Shown piece after piece: positions 16,849-25,232 of a stretch of DNA of 64,000 nucleotides (positions are counted from its first letter, which is position 1; the number at the start of each line of letters is the position of its first letter). The notes beneath the pieces are model-generated. The model was not told the DNA's origin. It saw only the letters and a program-made list of their open reading frames with translations, and made no database searches. Location: positions 160,498 to 224,497 of the forward strand of contig NZ_JAAGPR010000010.1 of assembly GCF_017104965.1 (NCBI RefSeq). Reading direction: 5' to 3'. The translations under genes and the position numbers were made by a program. The stretch is from Paraburkholderia sp. Ac-20340 (GTDB taxonomy: Bacteria; Pseudomonadota; Gammaproteobacteria; Burkholderiales; Burkholderiaceae).

Positions 16849-18558
16849 TTATCCTCGATTGGCGGCGTGGGCCGCGCCTTCGTTCTGGAGGCGCTCGATG
16901 AGTTGCTGGCGCAGCAGGACCTTGCTGCGCTTACCGGATGCGGTGACGGGGAATTCGTCGATCAATTCGAGCCGTTCGGGCCACTTGAACTTCGCAAGAC
17001 CTTCGGACTCCAGAAAGCTCGTGAGCTTCGCGAGGGTGAGTGGCGTATCGTCCGGACTGGGAACGACGAACGCGCAGACCCGTTCGCCATAAACCGGATC
17101 GGGCATACCGATGACCGCCGACGCATGCACGCTCGGACAACGGTTGATGACGTTCTCGAGCTCTTCTGCGTTGATCTTTTCGCCGCCGCGGTCGACCACG
17201 TCCTTCGTACGGCCGCGGAAGAAAAAGTAGCGCTTGCCGTCGATGACCTCGGCCATCATGAGGTCGCCCGAACGGTAAAAGCCGTCGGCGGTGAAGCGAT
17301 GCACATCTTCTTTTTCAGACTTGTAGTAACCACGGATCGTGTAGGGGCCGCGGAAGATGGCTTCACCGGTCTCGCCGTCGGGCACTTCCGTTTCCCCGCC
17401 AATCTCGACGATCCTGACTTCGTCCCACGTCGAAACCGGGCGGCCCACAGATTCATCGAGCGCGTATTGCGGATCGCCTTCCTGTGCGAACATGATCACG
17501 CCTTCCGTCATGCCGAAGATGTGATAGCAGGGCGATCCGAGCATCTCGCGCAGCCGGGGGGCATTCTTGGGCCCGATCATCTTGCGCTTCGCCTTCGTGG
17601 CGGGCGTCGCGCGCTTCATCTGCTCCGCCACGCGTGAAAGGATCGGGCCGGCGAGGCCGTACCACGTCGGCTCATAGCGCTCGATCGTGCTGGAGAGCGT
17701 TTCCGTCGAGATGTCGGGGCACACCGTTACGCGCCCGCCTGAGAGCAGAATCGGCCCAAAGAAGCAGACCATGTTCATGTTGTGCATGAACGGCGTTGGC
17801 ATGAAGAGCACGTCGTCGCTTGTGTAACGATTCCACGCTGCGACGGCCTGCATGTTATAGAGGTATTCGTTGTGAAAGCGCGGGATGATCTTCGGCACGC
17901 CCGTCGTGCCGCCGGAGAGCTGGAAGACGACTGCCTGGAAGGGATCGTCTTCGACGCGGGCGAGCAGTTCGAGCGCATCGCTTGTGGGCATACCGTCGAT
18001 CAGGGACCACAAAGTGGCGGCCTCGCCGCGTTGCGTGCCGCGCGCCTGGACCGTGATCTTCAGCGACGCAACCTGTGCGCGCATCTCCGCGGCAAAGGCG
18101 ACGTCGTCGAATTTCGCATCATCGCCTTGAACCAGATGCACCGCTGCTTCGCAGAGATTCCCGAGATAGCCGATCTCGTGCTTGCGGAAGGCCTGAAGCG
18201 CGCAAAGCGGAATCAACGACGCCTTCAGGCAGCCAATAAAGGCAATCAGCAATTCGTTGCAGTTGCCGCATTGCAGGATCACGCGATCGAGAGGTTGTGC
18301 GCCGAGACGAAGCAGCGCCGCCCCGAAACGATCGGTGAGATCGTCGAGCTGTGCGTAAGTGTATTCGCCTTCGGCACCGACGAGTGCAGGCTTCGCGGCG
18401 TGTTTCGCGAACGCTTCCCGAAACGCTGACGTCAGCGATTGGGTGCCGAGCACGCCGGCTTCCAGATACGTGCGCAGTCTCGCTTCGTCGCGATATCGAA
18501 CGCCCGGCAGTGCAACTCGGGGCTGGGTTGGTTGTGCTTGCAACGTTGTCTCCATCAT
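16849..18558 (-). CDS. Aryl-AMP ligase / aryl-CoA synthetase (salicylate or 2,3-dihydroxybenzoate-AMP ligase-like)
   Basis: The protein has 569 residues and belongs to the ANL adenylating superfamily, DhbE/EntE branch. It carries the P-loop 'FQLSGGTTGVPKIIPRFHNE' (about residues 213-232), the A4/A5 region 'GSPCYHIFGMTEGVI', 'RSGDLMMAEVIDGKRYFFFRGR' and the hinge 'TKDVVDRGGEKINAEELE'. The catalytic C-terminal Lys lies in 'VTASGKRSKVLLR' (about residue 546). It would activate an aromatic acid with ATP and pass it to CoA. It is the second gene of the operon, 17 bases after the hydrolase and three bases before the VOC gene. Fused ring-type substrates such as salicylate, anthranilate or a pyridine carboxylate are all possible. 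Confidence 0.88.
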   Translation of the reverse strand: MMETTLQAQPTQPRVALPGVRYRDEARLRTYLEAGVLGTQSLTSAFREAFAKHAAKPALVGAEGEYTYAQLDDLTDRFGAALLRLGAQPLDRVILQCGNCNELLIAFIGCLKASLIPLCALQAFRKHEIGYLGNLCEAAVHLVQGDDAKFDDVAFAAEMRAQVASLKITVQARGTQRGEAATLWSLIDGMPTSDALELLARVEDDPFQAVVFQLSGGTTGVPKIIPRFHNEYLYNMQAVAAWNRYTSDDVLFMPTPFMHNMNMVCFFGPILLSGGRVTVCPDISTETLSSTIERYEPTWYGLAGPILSRVAEQMKRATPATKAKRKMIGPKNAPRLREMLGSPCYHIFGMTEGVIMFAQEGDPQYALDESVGRPVSTWDEVRIVEIGGETEVPDGETGEAIFRGPYTIRGYYKSEKEDVHRFTADGFYRSGDLMMAEVIDGKRYFFFRGRTKDVVDRGGEKINAEELENVINRCPSVHASAVIGMPDPVYGERVCAFVVPSPDDTPLTLAKLTSFLESEGLAKFKWPERLELIDEFPVTASGKRSKVLLRQQLIERLQNEGAAHAANRG

Positions 18559-18575
18559 TGTGTGTAAGCCGGCAT

Positions 18576-19835
18576 TCAGTTGGCCGGGAATCGTGCGTTC
18601 AGCCAGTCGACGATATGGCGCCCCGCGACCTCGCGCCCGGACGGTTCATCGCGCTGAAGGGCCATACCGTGGTGGTTGCCGCGCACGCGCACACGCGTTT
18701 TGTCGCGTGCACCTAGACCGTTGAAGATTGCCTCAAGATCTCTGGGAAAGGCACACTGGTCGCCCGTGTATTCGAGCAGGAGCGTTGGCGCGACGATCGA
18801 TTCGGCACATTTTTCGAAGGATGCGCGCGTCGAGAGCCCCGACCACGTAGAAAGCCACGACTCCGGCGTGACGATGCGACCGAAGGCGACGCTGCCCCAG
18901 TTCGATACGAACGGATCATTGCCCCATAGTGACCCCGCCTTGCGGTCTGACGGATCGATGGAGATGTCCCATGCGCGCAGGTCGGCGTCGGTGCGCCAGA
19001 TCTGGAAGATCGGCGCATGGGCGGCGACGCGGCGATCGGCGAAAGAGGGCGCGTCGCCTTTCAGGCGGCGCCGTGCCTCCAGCTTCTGCTGGATCAGGCT
19101 GCGAGCCTTCTCGTCCAGTCGCTGCGCACGCAGCCGCTGCGCGACGCGATAACGTTCGGCAAATCCAGGCGTGTAACGTGCGGTGCGGGTAACGGGGTCG
19201 TAGCCGTTGTCGGGAGAAAACGGATCGAGCGACGCGTCAACCGCCATCGGATCGTTTTCATCAACAACACTCGGGTCGAGGCTATTCAGCAGAATTGCGC
19301 CTTGTCCCGGATGCGGCGAGACGAGAATGAAGCCGTCCGCGCAGGGCATGGCGGCTTCGGCCAGTCCGGTCGGCCTGCCTGCTGGCGTCTGCGTCAGTCG
19401 CTCGGCAGGCGCCATGCGCGATTGCTGGTTGTAGAACGCGTACAGCGCGCCACCCCCAGAATTGCCGAGCAAAACGATATCGCGGTAACCGAGTTCGCGC
19501 AGATGCTGCATGCCGGCCGCAACGTCGAGCAGCGCCAGCTCGTGCTCGAGCCGCAGGTCGTTGCCGATCGAGCGCGGCCCCTGCACCCAGCATGCACAGC
19601 CCGCGTCGAGCACGGCAGGCACGAGATAGTGCGTCACCGACATCTCGCGCGGATGCATGATCGACACGACCGTCTTTTCGTTGCCTGATGCCGTGAAAAG
19701 AAAGCCGAGGGTCTTCTGACCGTCTGCGGTCTGCAACGACCAGGGTACGACCTTGTAAGGGCGGCGCATCAACGCGGGATCCCAGTTTGCGCCGCGCAGT
19801 CCCGCTGTTACGGTCGCTTTCTCTACCTGTTCCAC
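18576..19835 (-). CDS. Alpha/beta hydrolase, first gene of the aromatic acid operon
   Basis: The 419-residue protein has an alpha/beta hydrolase core. The nucleophile elbow is 'DIVLLGNSGGGALYAFY' (Ser at about 125), an acid candidate lies in 'LLEYTGDQCAFP' and the catalytic His in 'VRVRGNHHGMAL' near residue 392. A long insertion between residues about 145 and 330 forms a lid. The start is GTG 19835 with GAAGGAG five bases before it. No signal peptide is present, so it is cytoplasmic. In this context it may hydrolyse an ester or amide form of the substrate, or a ring-cleavage product such as maleylpyruvate or a lactone. Family membership is clear; reaction is unknown. Confidence 0.8.
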   Translation of the reverse strand: MEQVEKATVTAGLRGANWDPALMRRPYKVVPWSLQTADGQKTLGFLFTASGNEKTVVSIMHPREMSVTHYLVPAVLDAGCACWVQGPRSIGNDLRLEHELALLDVAAGMQHLRELGYRDIVLLGNSGGGALYAFYNQQSRMAPAERLTQTPAGRPTGLAEAAMPCADGFILVSPHPGQGAILLNSLDPSVVDENDPMAVDASLDPFSPDNGYDPVTRTARYTPGFAERYRVAQRLRAQRLDEKARSLIQQKLEARRRLKGDAPSFADRRVAAHAPIFQIWRTDADLRAWDISIDPSDRKAGSLWGNDPFVSNWGSVAFGRIVTPESWLSTWSGLSTRASFEKCAESIVAPTLLLEYTGDQCAFPRDLEAIFNGLGARDKTRVRVRGNHHGMALQRDEPSGREVAGRHIVDWLNARFPAN

Positions 19836-19882
19836 GACGTCTCCTTCAACAGTAATTGAATCTGATGGAAAACAGGTTATGG

Positions 19883-19907
19883 ATTAATTGACATATCGTC
19901 AATTAAT
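19883..19907. promoter_or_regulatory. Perfect 25-bp palindromic operator between the catabolic operon and its TetR gene
   Basis: Two identical 10-base arms, ATTAATTGAC and GTCAATTAAT, flank a 5-base spacer. The site lies 47 bases upstream of the hydrolase start on one side and 47 bases upstream of the TetR start on the other. Symmetry, position and AT-richness fit a TetR-family dimer site that controls both divergent genes. Confidence 0.8.
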
Positions 19908-19954
19908 ATTTGACGGTAGACTGTCGGTACTTTCCCGACCGACGCCGCTGATCG

Positions 19955-20779
19955 ATGACTGCACGCCCCCCCAAAAAGCCCGAACCTCCTGCGCAAGCCG
20001 CACCGCGCCGACGCGGTCGGCCACCGAAAGCCGCGGCGGCAATTGGTGCGGAAGCCTTGTTATCGCGCAACGTGATCATTGAGCGGGCCAGTGAAATGGC
20101 GAAGACGGTGGCGCTCGATCAGGTGTCGATCGCCCAGCTTGCAAAGGATTTTGGCGTTGCGCCCGGTTTGATTCATTACTACCTCGGCAACCGCGACGAC
20201 CTCATCTCCGGCGTGCTCAATCGCTATTACCGGCGCCGTCTCGAAGCGCTACCCGCATTGACCGGGGATTGGCGCTCGGACGTGGAGATCATTTCGCGTT
20301 CATCCTTCGAACTCGCGTGCGAGATTCCGGGTGTCAGCATGTATGTGGCGTCGCACAACCGCTTTCGTCTGTTCCAGTCCGTGGCGCCGGGCGAGATCGA
20401 CTACGGGATGGCGCTGTTCAACCATATAACTTCCGCGTTTCTACAGGGCGGCTTCTCGCCGGACCAATCGGCGCTTGCTTATCACCTGCTTGCGCAATAC
20501 CTGCTTTCGTCCAGTATTTCGGCGGCAGGGCGGCAGTCGCCAGCAGAGCATTCGAGTTATCTGCGCGGCAAGTTCGATTCAATTTCCGACACTCGCTATC
20601 CGGCGGCAAAGATCGTCGGTGCAGCGTTTTCGGGGCTCGGTGCTGAATACGCGTTCGACGCGGGGCTCAAGTTGTTGCTCGATGGATTTGCCAACTGGCA
20701 ATCGAACGAGGTGGCGGAAGTTGGGAAATCTCAAGCGTCGCGCGCGCCCCGCAAGCCAAGGGGCGCACGCGCGACCTGA
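19955..20779 (+). CDS. TetR-family transcriptional regulator of the aromatic acid operon
   Basis: The product has 274 residues. The helix-turn-helix spans about residues 48-82 ('VSIAQLAKDFGVAPGLIHYY', then 'LGNRDDLISGVL'). Both ends are basic and Pro/Ala-rich ('PPKKPEPPAQAAPRRRGRPP' with an AT-hook-like RGRPP, and a Lys/Arg-rich tail), which is longer than the usual 190-220 residues of the family. The C-terminal ligand domain is helical. It is divergent from the seven-gene operon and shares the palindrome at 19883-19907. It most likely represses the operon until an aromatic acid or its CoA thioester binds. It converges with the porin gene, leaving only four bases between stops. Confidence 0.88.
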   Translation: MTARPPKKPEPPAQAAPRRRGRPPKAAAAIGAEALLSRNVIIERASEMAKTVALDQVSIAQLAKDFGVAPGLIHYYLGNRDDLISGVLNRYYRRRLEALPALTGDWRSDVEIISRSSFELACEIPGVSMYVASHNRFRLFQSVAPGEIDYGMALFNHITSAFLQGGFSPDQSALAYHLLAQYLLSSSISAAGRQSPAEHSSYLRGKFDSISDTRYPAAKIVGAAFSGLGAEYAFDAGLKLLLDGFANWQSNEVAEVGKSQASRAPRKPRGARAT

Positions 20780-20783
20780 CGGC

Positions 20784-22013
20784 TCAGAATTTGTGTCGAA
20801 TGCCGATGCGAACGCCAATCTGCTTGTCGGTGGTGGAGGGGCTAAAGCCCGCGATCGAGGCAACGGCTGGGTGTGCCAGCGAGTCGGTTCCCATCGCGCG
20901 CTGCAAGACCGTCAACAGATAGAGGTCAGTGCGTTTGGAAAGAAAGTAATCGGCCGCTAGATCGAGTTGTAGATACTTCGCGCCGTCATCGCCTTTGACT
21001 GAGTTCCGGTGTGTGTAGTCGATACCGCTGCCCAGTTGAAGAAACGGCGTAACGTTGTAGCGCACGTTCAAATCGATGCTGGTGAACACGGCATTGCCGC
21101 TGTAACCGAGCGGATTCGGGCCCGACGATGAGCCAAGGTGATCGAAGCGCGTGTTGGTGGCGGCAAGAGAAAAGACCGCGCCGCTGAGTGTGTATGAAGT
21201 TCCCGCGCCGAGGATTTCAAGTGTCCTGGCGGAGGCATAGCCCGCATACACGGGATACGACTGCGGGCTCGTGGCGCTGCCCCCCGAGCCGATATTGTTG
21301 GTCGTAGCGGTTCCCTTGTTGGGCGTGTTGCCGTAAAAGGAGACGTTCGGGTCGCGCGCGTTCAGGTAGCCCGCTCCGAATGCGAAGCTTCCGCCGGTAT
21401 AGCCTGCGCCGAGCGACCATATCTGGTTCTGCGTGGCGTTGCCTGCAATGCCGCCGAGACTGTACAGCGCGCCGGCACTGAAGCCGCCGAATTTTGCCGT
21501 GGTGATCTTGACGGCGTTGTTAATCCGGTTGGTATTGGTCAGGTTGTCGAGATCGTCGGGGTGCGCCCCCATATAGCCAGCCCACGAGCCGGAAGCCGCG
21601 AACGACTGCACGAAGTCGATGAGCGGGTCGTACTGCCGGCCTGCTGTGATGCGACCCAGCGGACTGGAAAGGCCAACGTAGGCCTGCCGACCGAACTCCG
21701 CGCCTCCTTGCGCCAGCGCGCCGCTGTTAGCCAGGAAGCCATTCTCCAGCACAAAGATCGCGCTCAGTCCCGCACCTAGGTCCTCCGTTCCCCGCAGCCC
21801 CCAGCGGCTCCCGCTGAGACCCGTCGCATGCGCGTCGGTCAAAGCAAATTGCGGTCCCCCGACCGCTGTTTTGTTCACCACGCCAGTCTGCGCATTGTTC
21901 GCGTAGCTCACGCCAATATCGATAATCCCGTAGAGCGTGACCGAACTTTGCGCGTGCGCGGGTATAGCCAGTACAAGGGAAAACGCGCTGAGTGCTGCGT
22001 GCCTCCGAAGCAT
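20784..22013 (-). CDS. Outer-membrane porin (Gram-negative porin family 4)
   Basis: The protein has 409 residues with a signal peptide ending at 'AIPAHAQ' (about residue 21). It then has the betaproteobacterial porin start 'SSVTLYGIIDIGVSY'. Typical landmarks follow: 'SRWGLRGTEDLGAGLSAIFV', 'GRQAYVGLSSPLGRITAGRQ', 'LSKRTDLYLLTVLQRA' and the C-terminal 'VRIGIRHKF', where the final Phe is the BamA recognition residue. It forms a trimeric 16-strand barrel in the outer membrane for small polar solutes. It converges with the TetR gene. Its upstream region holds inverted repeats that resemble the TetR palindrome, so it may be the outer-membrane entry route for the same substrate. Confidence 0.93.
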   Translation of the reverse strand: MLRRHAALSAFSLVLAIPAHAQSSVTLYGIIDIGVSYANNAQTGVVNKTAVGGPQFALTDAHATGLSGSRWGLRGTEDLGAGLSAIFVLENGFLANSGALAQGGAEFGRQAYVGLSSPLGRITAGRQYDPLIDFVQSFAASGSWAGYMGAHPDDLDNLTNTNRINNAVKITTAKFGGFSAGALYSLGGIAGNATQNQIWSLGAGYTGGSFAFGAGYLNARDPNVSFYGNTPNKGTATTNNIGSGGSATSPQSYPVYAGYASARTLEILGAGTSYTLSGAVFSLAATNTRFDHLGSSSGPNPLGYSGNAVFTSIDLNVRYNVTPFLQLGSGIDYTHRNSVKGDDGAKYLQLDLAADYFLSKRTDLYLLTVLQRAMGTDSLAHPAVASIAGFSPSTTDKQIGVRIGIRHKF

Positions 22014-22089
22014 GTTATGTCTCCAAATATGGTGTTTTATTGATCAAGAGCCGGATTCGTCGTTCCGGATTCGCTGCGTTGTTGCACTT

Positions 22090-22152
22090 ATTGATGTGCA
22101 ATCAATTTAGCGAAGAATCGACGATAATTGGCGCTAAGTCAATAAATTTGAC
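22090..22152. promoter_or_regulatory. Two inverted repeats upstream of the porin gene
   Basis: The first repeat is ATTGAT-GTGCA-ATCAAT at 22090-22106; the second is GTCAA-TAAAT-TTGAC at 22138-22152. The first shares its architecture with the core of the TetR palindrome (TTGAC-N5-GTCAA there, TTGAT-N5-ATCAA here). It lies 77 bases upstream of the porin start. They are plausible operator sites; the link to TetR is inferred. Confidence 0.45.
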
Positions 22153-22234
22153 CACCATTCGCGTAGGAGTTAACCCGTTGCGGGCGCAACGTCTTGTGCG
22201 TGGGACGCGGAAATCGGGGGACAGGGGCGCGTGT

Positions 22235-23161
22235 TTATCGCTTCGCCAACCGAGGAAAGAGTGCTTCGGCATTCGTGCGATAAATCGCTTCGCGTTGGGC
22301 ATCGCTCAGCGGATAGGCCTCAAGCTGTCTCGTGAAATTGACCGAGCGTTCCTTGTTTGCATAGGGCCAATCGCTGCCAAAGGTAATGTGGCTCGGATCG
22401 GCGAAAGCGAGCAGAGCGGGGAGCGCGTAGGGGCTGCTGGAGAGCGCAGTGTCGAAATAGAACTGCTTCAAGCGCGCCAGGCCGCCTGCATTCTTGCCGT
22501 CCGGAGACACGATCCGCGCGATGCGTTCTGCTGCATACGGCACGAATCCACCCGCATGTGACAGGATGATCTTGACGTTCGGGAATCGCTCCAGCCAGCC
22601 GGACCTGGCGATATTGATGGCCGCGCGGGTGGTGTCGAGCAGGAAGTCGGCCGCGAACGGCGGGATGCCGGGCACAGGCTCGCAGGGCAGGTCGCCGGGA
22701 TGGACAAACACAACCGCGTGCCGATCGTTCAGCTCCTCGAAGAGCGGCGCCCACGCTTCGTCGCCCAGATAGGTTCCACGAACGCTGCTGATCAAGACAA
22801 TGCCATCGGCGTTAAGAGTATCGAGCGCATACCGGGCTTCGTCGATGGCGCCTGCGACGTCCGGAAGCGTCAACGTGGCGAAAAAGCCGAAGCGCTCTGG
22901 ATATTGGCGGACGACGCCAGCGGCAAACTCATTGACTTCGCGTGCCTTTTCTCGGGCTTCAACGTCGTCGCCCAGATGGACGCCCGGCGTCGACACGGAG
23001 AAAATCCCCGTCGCCGTGCCTTCGGCATCCAGAAGATCCAGCGCGCCTTCGGTACTCCAATGCGGGATTGCGAGCCCACCCGCAGTAATGCCGCGCTGCT
23101 CGAGCCAGGTGGCATAGGCGGGAGGAACAATGTGGTGATGGGTATCGATCTTCGTGGTCAT
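22235..23161 (-). CDS. Amidohydrolase family 2 protein (ACMSD/6-methylsalicylate decarboxylase-like)
   Basis: The 308-residue protein begins 'KIDTHHHIVPPAYATWL', where H-x-H provides two metal ligands. Further ligands are the His of 'VFVHPGD' and of 'IILSHAGGFVPY', and the Asp of 'ITFGSDWPYAN' near residue 272. This is the TIM-barrel metal-dependent hydrolase/decarboxylase family that includes ACMSD, gamma-resorcylate and 6-methylsalicylate decarboxylases. I start it at ATG 23161 with AGGATAG upstream. It is divergent from a LysR regulator and downstream of it lies the porin, all on the minus strand. It may remove a carboxyl group from an aromatic acid or hydrolyse a related lactone. Confidence 0.85.
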   Translation of the reverse strand: MTTKIDTHHHIVPPAYATWLEQRGITAGGLAIPHWSTEGALDLLDAEGTATGIFSVSTPGVHLGDDVEAREKAREVNEFAAGVVRQYPERFGFFATLTLPDVAGAIDEARYALDTLNADGIVLISSVRGTYLGDEAWAPLFEELNDRHAVVFVHPGDLPCEPVPGIPPFAADFLLDTTRAAINIARSGWLERFPNVKIILSHAGGFVPYAAERIARIVSPDGKNAGGLARLKQFYFDTALSSSPYALPALLAFADPSHITFGSDWPYANKERSVNFTRQLEAYPLSDAQREAIYRTNAEALFPRLAKR

Positions 23162-23398
23162 GTCTACACTATCCTGATAGCTGGGTCGCTCCTCGTCCGA
23201 CAAACCTGTTGGTTGTATGCGCAACCTTATTTGCGCATGGCGACAGGAGCCGGAGGTTGGCTCCGTCGTCGGGGTTGTCGATGGGAGGATTACAGCGACT
23301 AAGTGCCGGAGGGTTTCTTCGGATTGGAGAATCCATCGGCGACAGATGCATTTTGCGGCTGCGAATTTAATAGGTAAAATGAATAATTAGCGTATTAA

Positions 23399-23417
23399 AT
23401 ATTCATATGTAGAATAT
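23399..23417. promoter_or_regulatory. Candidate LysR-type regulator binding site
   Basis: ATATTC-N7-GAATAT is a perfect inverted repeat containing a T-N11-A core, the classic LysR-type binding pattern. It lies 56 bases upstream of the LysR start at 23474 and within the AT-rich divergent region shared with the amidohydrolase gene. Confidence 0.55.
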
Positions 23418-23473
23418 TTAGCGAGCGCGTAAGCAGATCAATGCTTGCAGGGGCGCCGGCAAGGAGCGTTTGA

Positions 23474-24364
23474 GTGAATTTTTCCGCGGTGGAAGCTTTT
23501 CTCGCGATCGTGCGCAGCAATGGCGTCAGTAAGGCCGCGGAAGTGCTATGCCTCACGCAGCCGACAGTGAGCAAGCGCCTGAGCCTTCTGGAGGCAGAGT
23601 TGGGCGTTGTTTTGATCGAGCGTGGGCGGGGCATCCGGGACGTTCGGCTGACCGACGCTGGCGAGGCGTTTCTCGATGTCGCCGAGCGATGGATGACGCT
23701 GCACCGCGAAACGCTGGCGATATCCAGCCACGCAGAACGTTCGTCTTTGCGTATCGGTAGCGTGGCGGCGATTAATTTCGAGCTTCTTGACGATGTGTAC
23801 GAACGACTCTCGCAGTTGGATCTGCCACTTCTCATTTCGATTCAGTCAGGACGGTCGCGAGAACTCTTTGACAAGGTTGCCCGCAGTGAGCTTGACGTGG
23901 CCTTCACGCGGCAGACATTCGCACACGATCAAGTCATCACCCGCAAGCTCTATAGCCAACCTGTCGTTGGGCTTTGCCTGCCGGCGTCTCCACTTGCCGG
24001 TAGGCGCGACGTCGATGCTGGCGAGCTACGCGGCGAACATGAGATATTCGCGAGTTCCGACGAAGAGTTCCTGGCGTGGCACGCTACGCGCTGGACTTCA
24101 CGTGTGCAAGGCAGGCTCACTGTCGATACGATTCATTTGACGCTTTCTCTTCTCCGCAGCCCTGAGCAGTGGAGCCTGGTACCGGCAAGGGTGGCCCAGG
24201 TCGCCTGTCTGCGACGTGGGTTTAGCTCTTTCTCCTTGTGGGGACCCACGCCGCAACGATCGTGTTTCATGATCACGCACGCGCGAAAGCGTCGTGCCGC
24301 GACGGAAGCAATGAGGGCGCTCAACACCCTGATCGATCGCGCGCTCAGCAACGATCCACAGTGA
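23474..24364 (+). CDS. LysR-family transcriptional regulator
   Basis: The product has 296 residues with an N-terminal winged helix: 'NFSAVEAFLAIVRSNGVSKA', 'VLCLTQPTVSKRLSLLEAEL' and 'RLTDAGEAFLDVAERW'. The C-terminal periplasmic-binding-protein-like domain ('IQSGRSRELFDKVARSELDV', 'ITRKLYSQPVVGLCLP') binds the inducer. The start is GTG 23474 with AAGGAG seven bases upstream. It is divergent from the amidohydrolase gene and has an inverted repeat in front. It probably activates the amidohydrolase, and perhaps the porin, in response to an aromatic compound. Confidence 0.9.
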   Translation: MNFSAVEAFLAIVRSNGVSKAAEVLCLTQPTVSKRLSLLEAELGVVLIERGRGIRDVRLTDAGEAFLDVAERWMTLHRETLAISSHAERSSLRIGSVAAINFELLDDVYERLSQLDLPLLISIQSGRSRELFDKVARSELDVAFTRQTFAHDQVITRKLYSQPVVGLCLPASPLAGRRDVDAGELRGEHEIFASSDEEFLAWHATRWTSRVQGRLTVDTIHLTLSLLRSPEQWSLVPARVAQVACLRRGFSSFSLWGPTPQRSCFMITHARKRRAATEAMRALNTLIDRALSNDPQ

Positions 24365-24419
24365 TGGTGCAGCGTCTAGTGGTGTATCAGCGGGATTGTG
24401 GCTTGCGATCGCGCAGCCG

Positions 24420-24494
24420 TCGCTCGACAGATATCTCATGCACCGGGATCTATCGGTCACGCCCTCGCACTGGCAGCCTGCCACACCGCTTGTC
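24420..24494 (+). pseudogene. Inverted piece of a tyrosine recombinase gene
   Basis: This short plus-strand stretch encodes 'SLDRYLMHRDLSVTPSHWQP' followed by 'ATPLV'. That text belongs just after the 'GKAGLPPLA' segment in tyrosine recombinases of this type, yet that segment is encoded on the opposite strand at 24514 and above. The piece therefore appears inverted relative to the rest of the broken gene. The assignment rests on remembered family sequence, so an alignment would settle it. Confidence 0.6.
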
Positions 24495-24513
24495 GCGAGA
24501 CCGGAGGACCTCT

Positions 24514-25232
24514 GCGAGCCAATGGCGGCAGACCAGCTTTTCCTGGGCGCTCGCCCTTGCCGCTCACATGCAGCCAGTGGTCACCGCGATCGTCTGTTTC
24601 AATGTTCCCTAACGTCGCGCCGACCAGCTCTGCCGCCCGTAGACCGGTCGCATTTGTATCGCCCACCAGAAGCCTTAACCGCTGTGCTGCCGGTTCGCTC
24701 CAGCCGTATGACCATGCGAGTCCATCCGCAACAGTTCGAAGATGCCGCCCGTCGCTCTCGGTGAAGCTACGGCTCACATCGATCCCGGCTCGCGCCTGCC
24801 CACGCACCGTTATGCCAGCGAGTGGATTGGCGAAAACGTATCGTTGCTCGACCAGCCATCGATACATCGTGGACAGGACGGTCAGTGCATGCGCGGTTGA
24901 TCTTGAGGAGGGGGCGCCTGCGAAGAAGCGCCATTCGATGCTGTTGCGTCGACGCGGTGGGCCTGTCCAGCGGTGCGCGGGCACCGGTCGCCGCAGAAAC
25001 CAGCGGCCAGATCCAAGCGATGGCGGCTTTTCGCGAAAGCAGTCAACTTCAGGCGGATGCGCGCACGCGTCTGGCGGGCGGAGCGATCGGGCGTCTGGCG
25101 GTGCCCGAGCTAGCGCTCGATTGCCTCGCGTGCGTTCACACCGGCATACCAGCTGCGCAGCGCGGCCAGTTCCGCGTCGTCTGGAAACGCACCGGCGTAC
25201 GAGGGAACGGCTTCAGACTGATGCGTTTTCAT
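24514..25232 (-). pseudogene. Degraded tyrosine recombinase/integrase (XerC-like)
   Basis: From ATG 25232 the minus strand reads 'MKTHQSEAVPSYAGAFPDDA' and 'ELAALRSWYAGVNAREAIER', then meets an in-frame TAG near residue 41 and at least one frameshift. A second frame (24984 downwards) encodes 'TAHALTVLSTMYRWLVEQRY', 'VFANPLAGITVRG' and 'GLRAAELVGATLGNIE', where the Arg in 'GLRAAEL' is the first catalytic Arg. It ends near 'VSGKGERPGKAGLPPLA'. The H-x-x-R box and the nucleophilic Tyr are missing, so it cannot be active. It marks past integration in the junction between the aromatic acid region and the GntR cluster. Confidence 0.8.
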
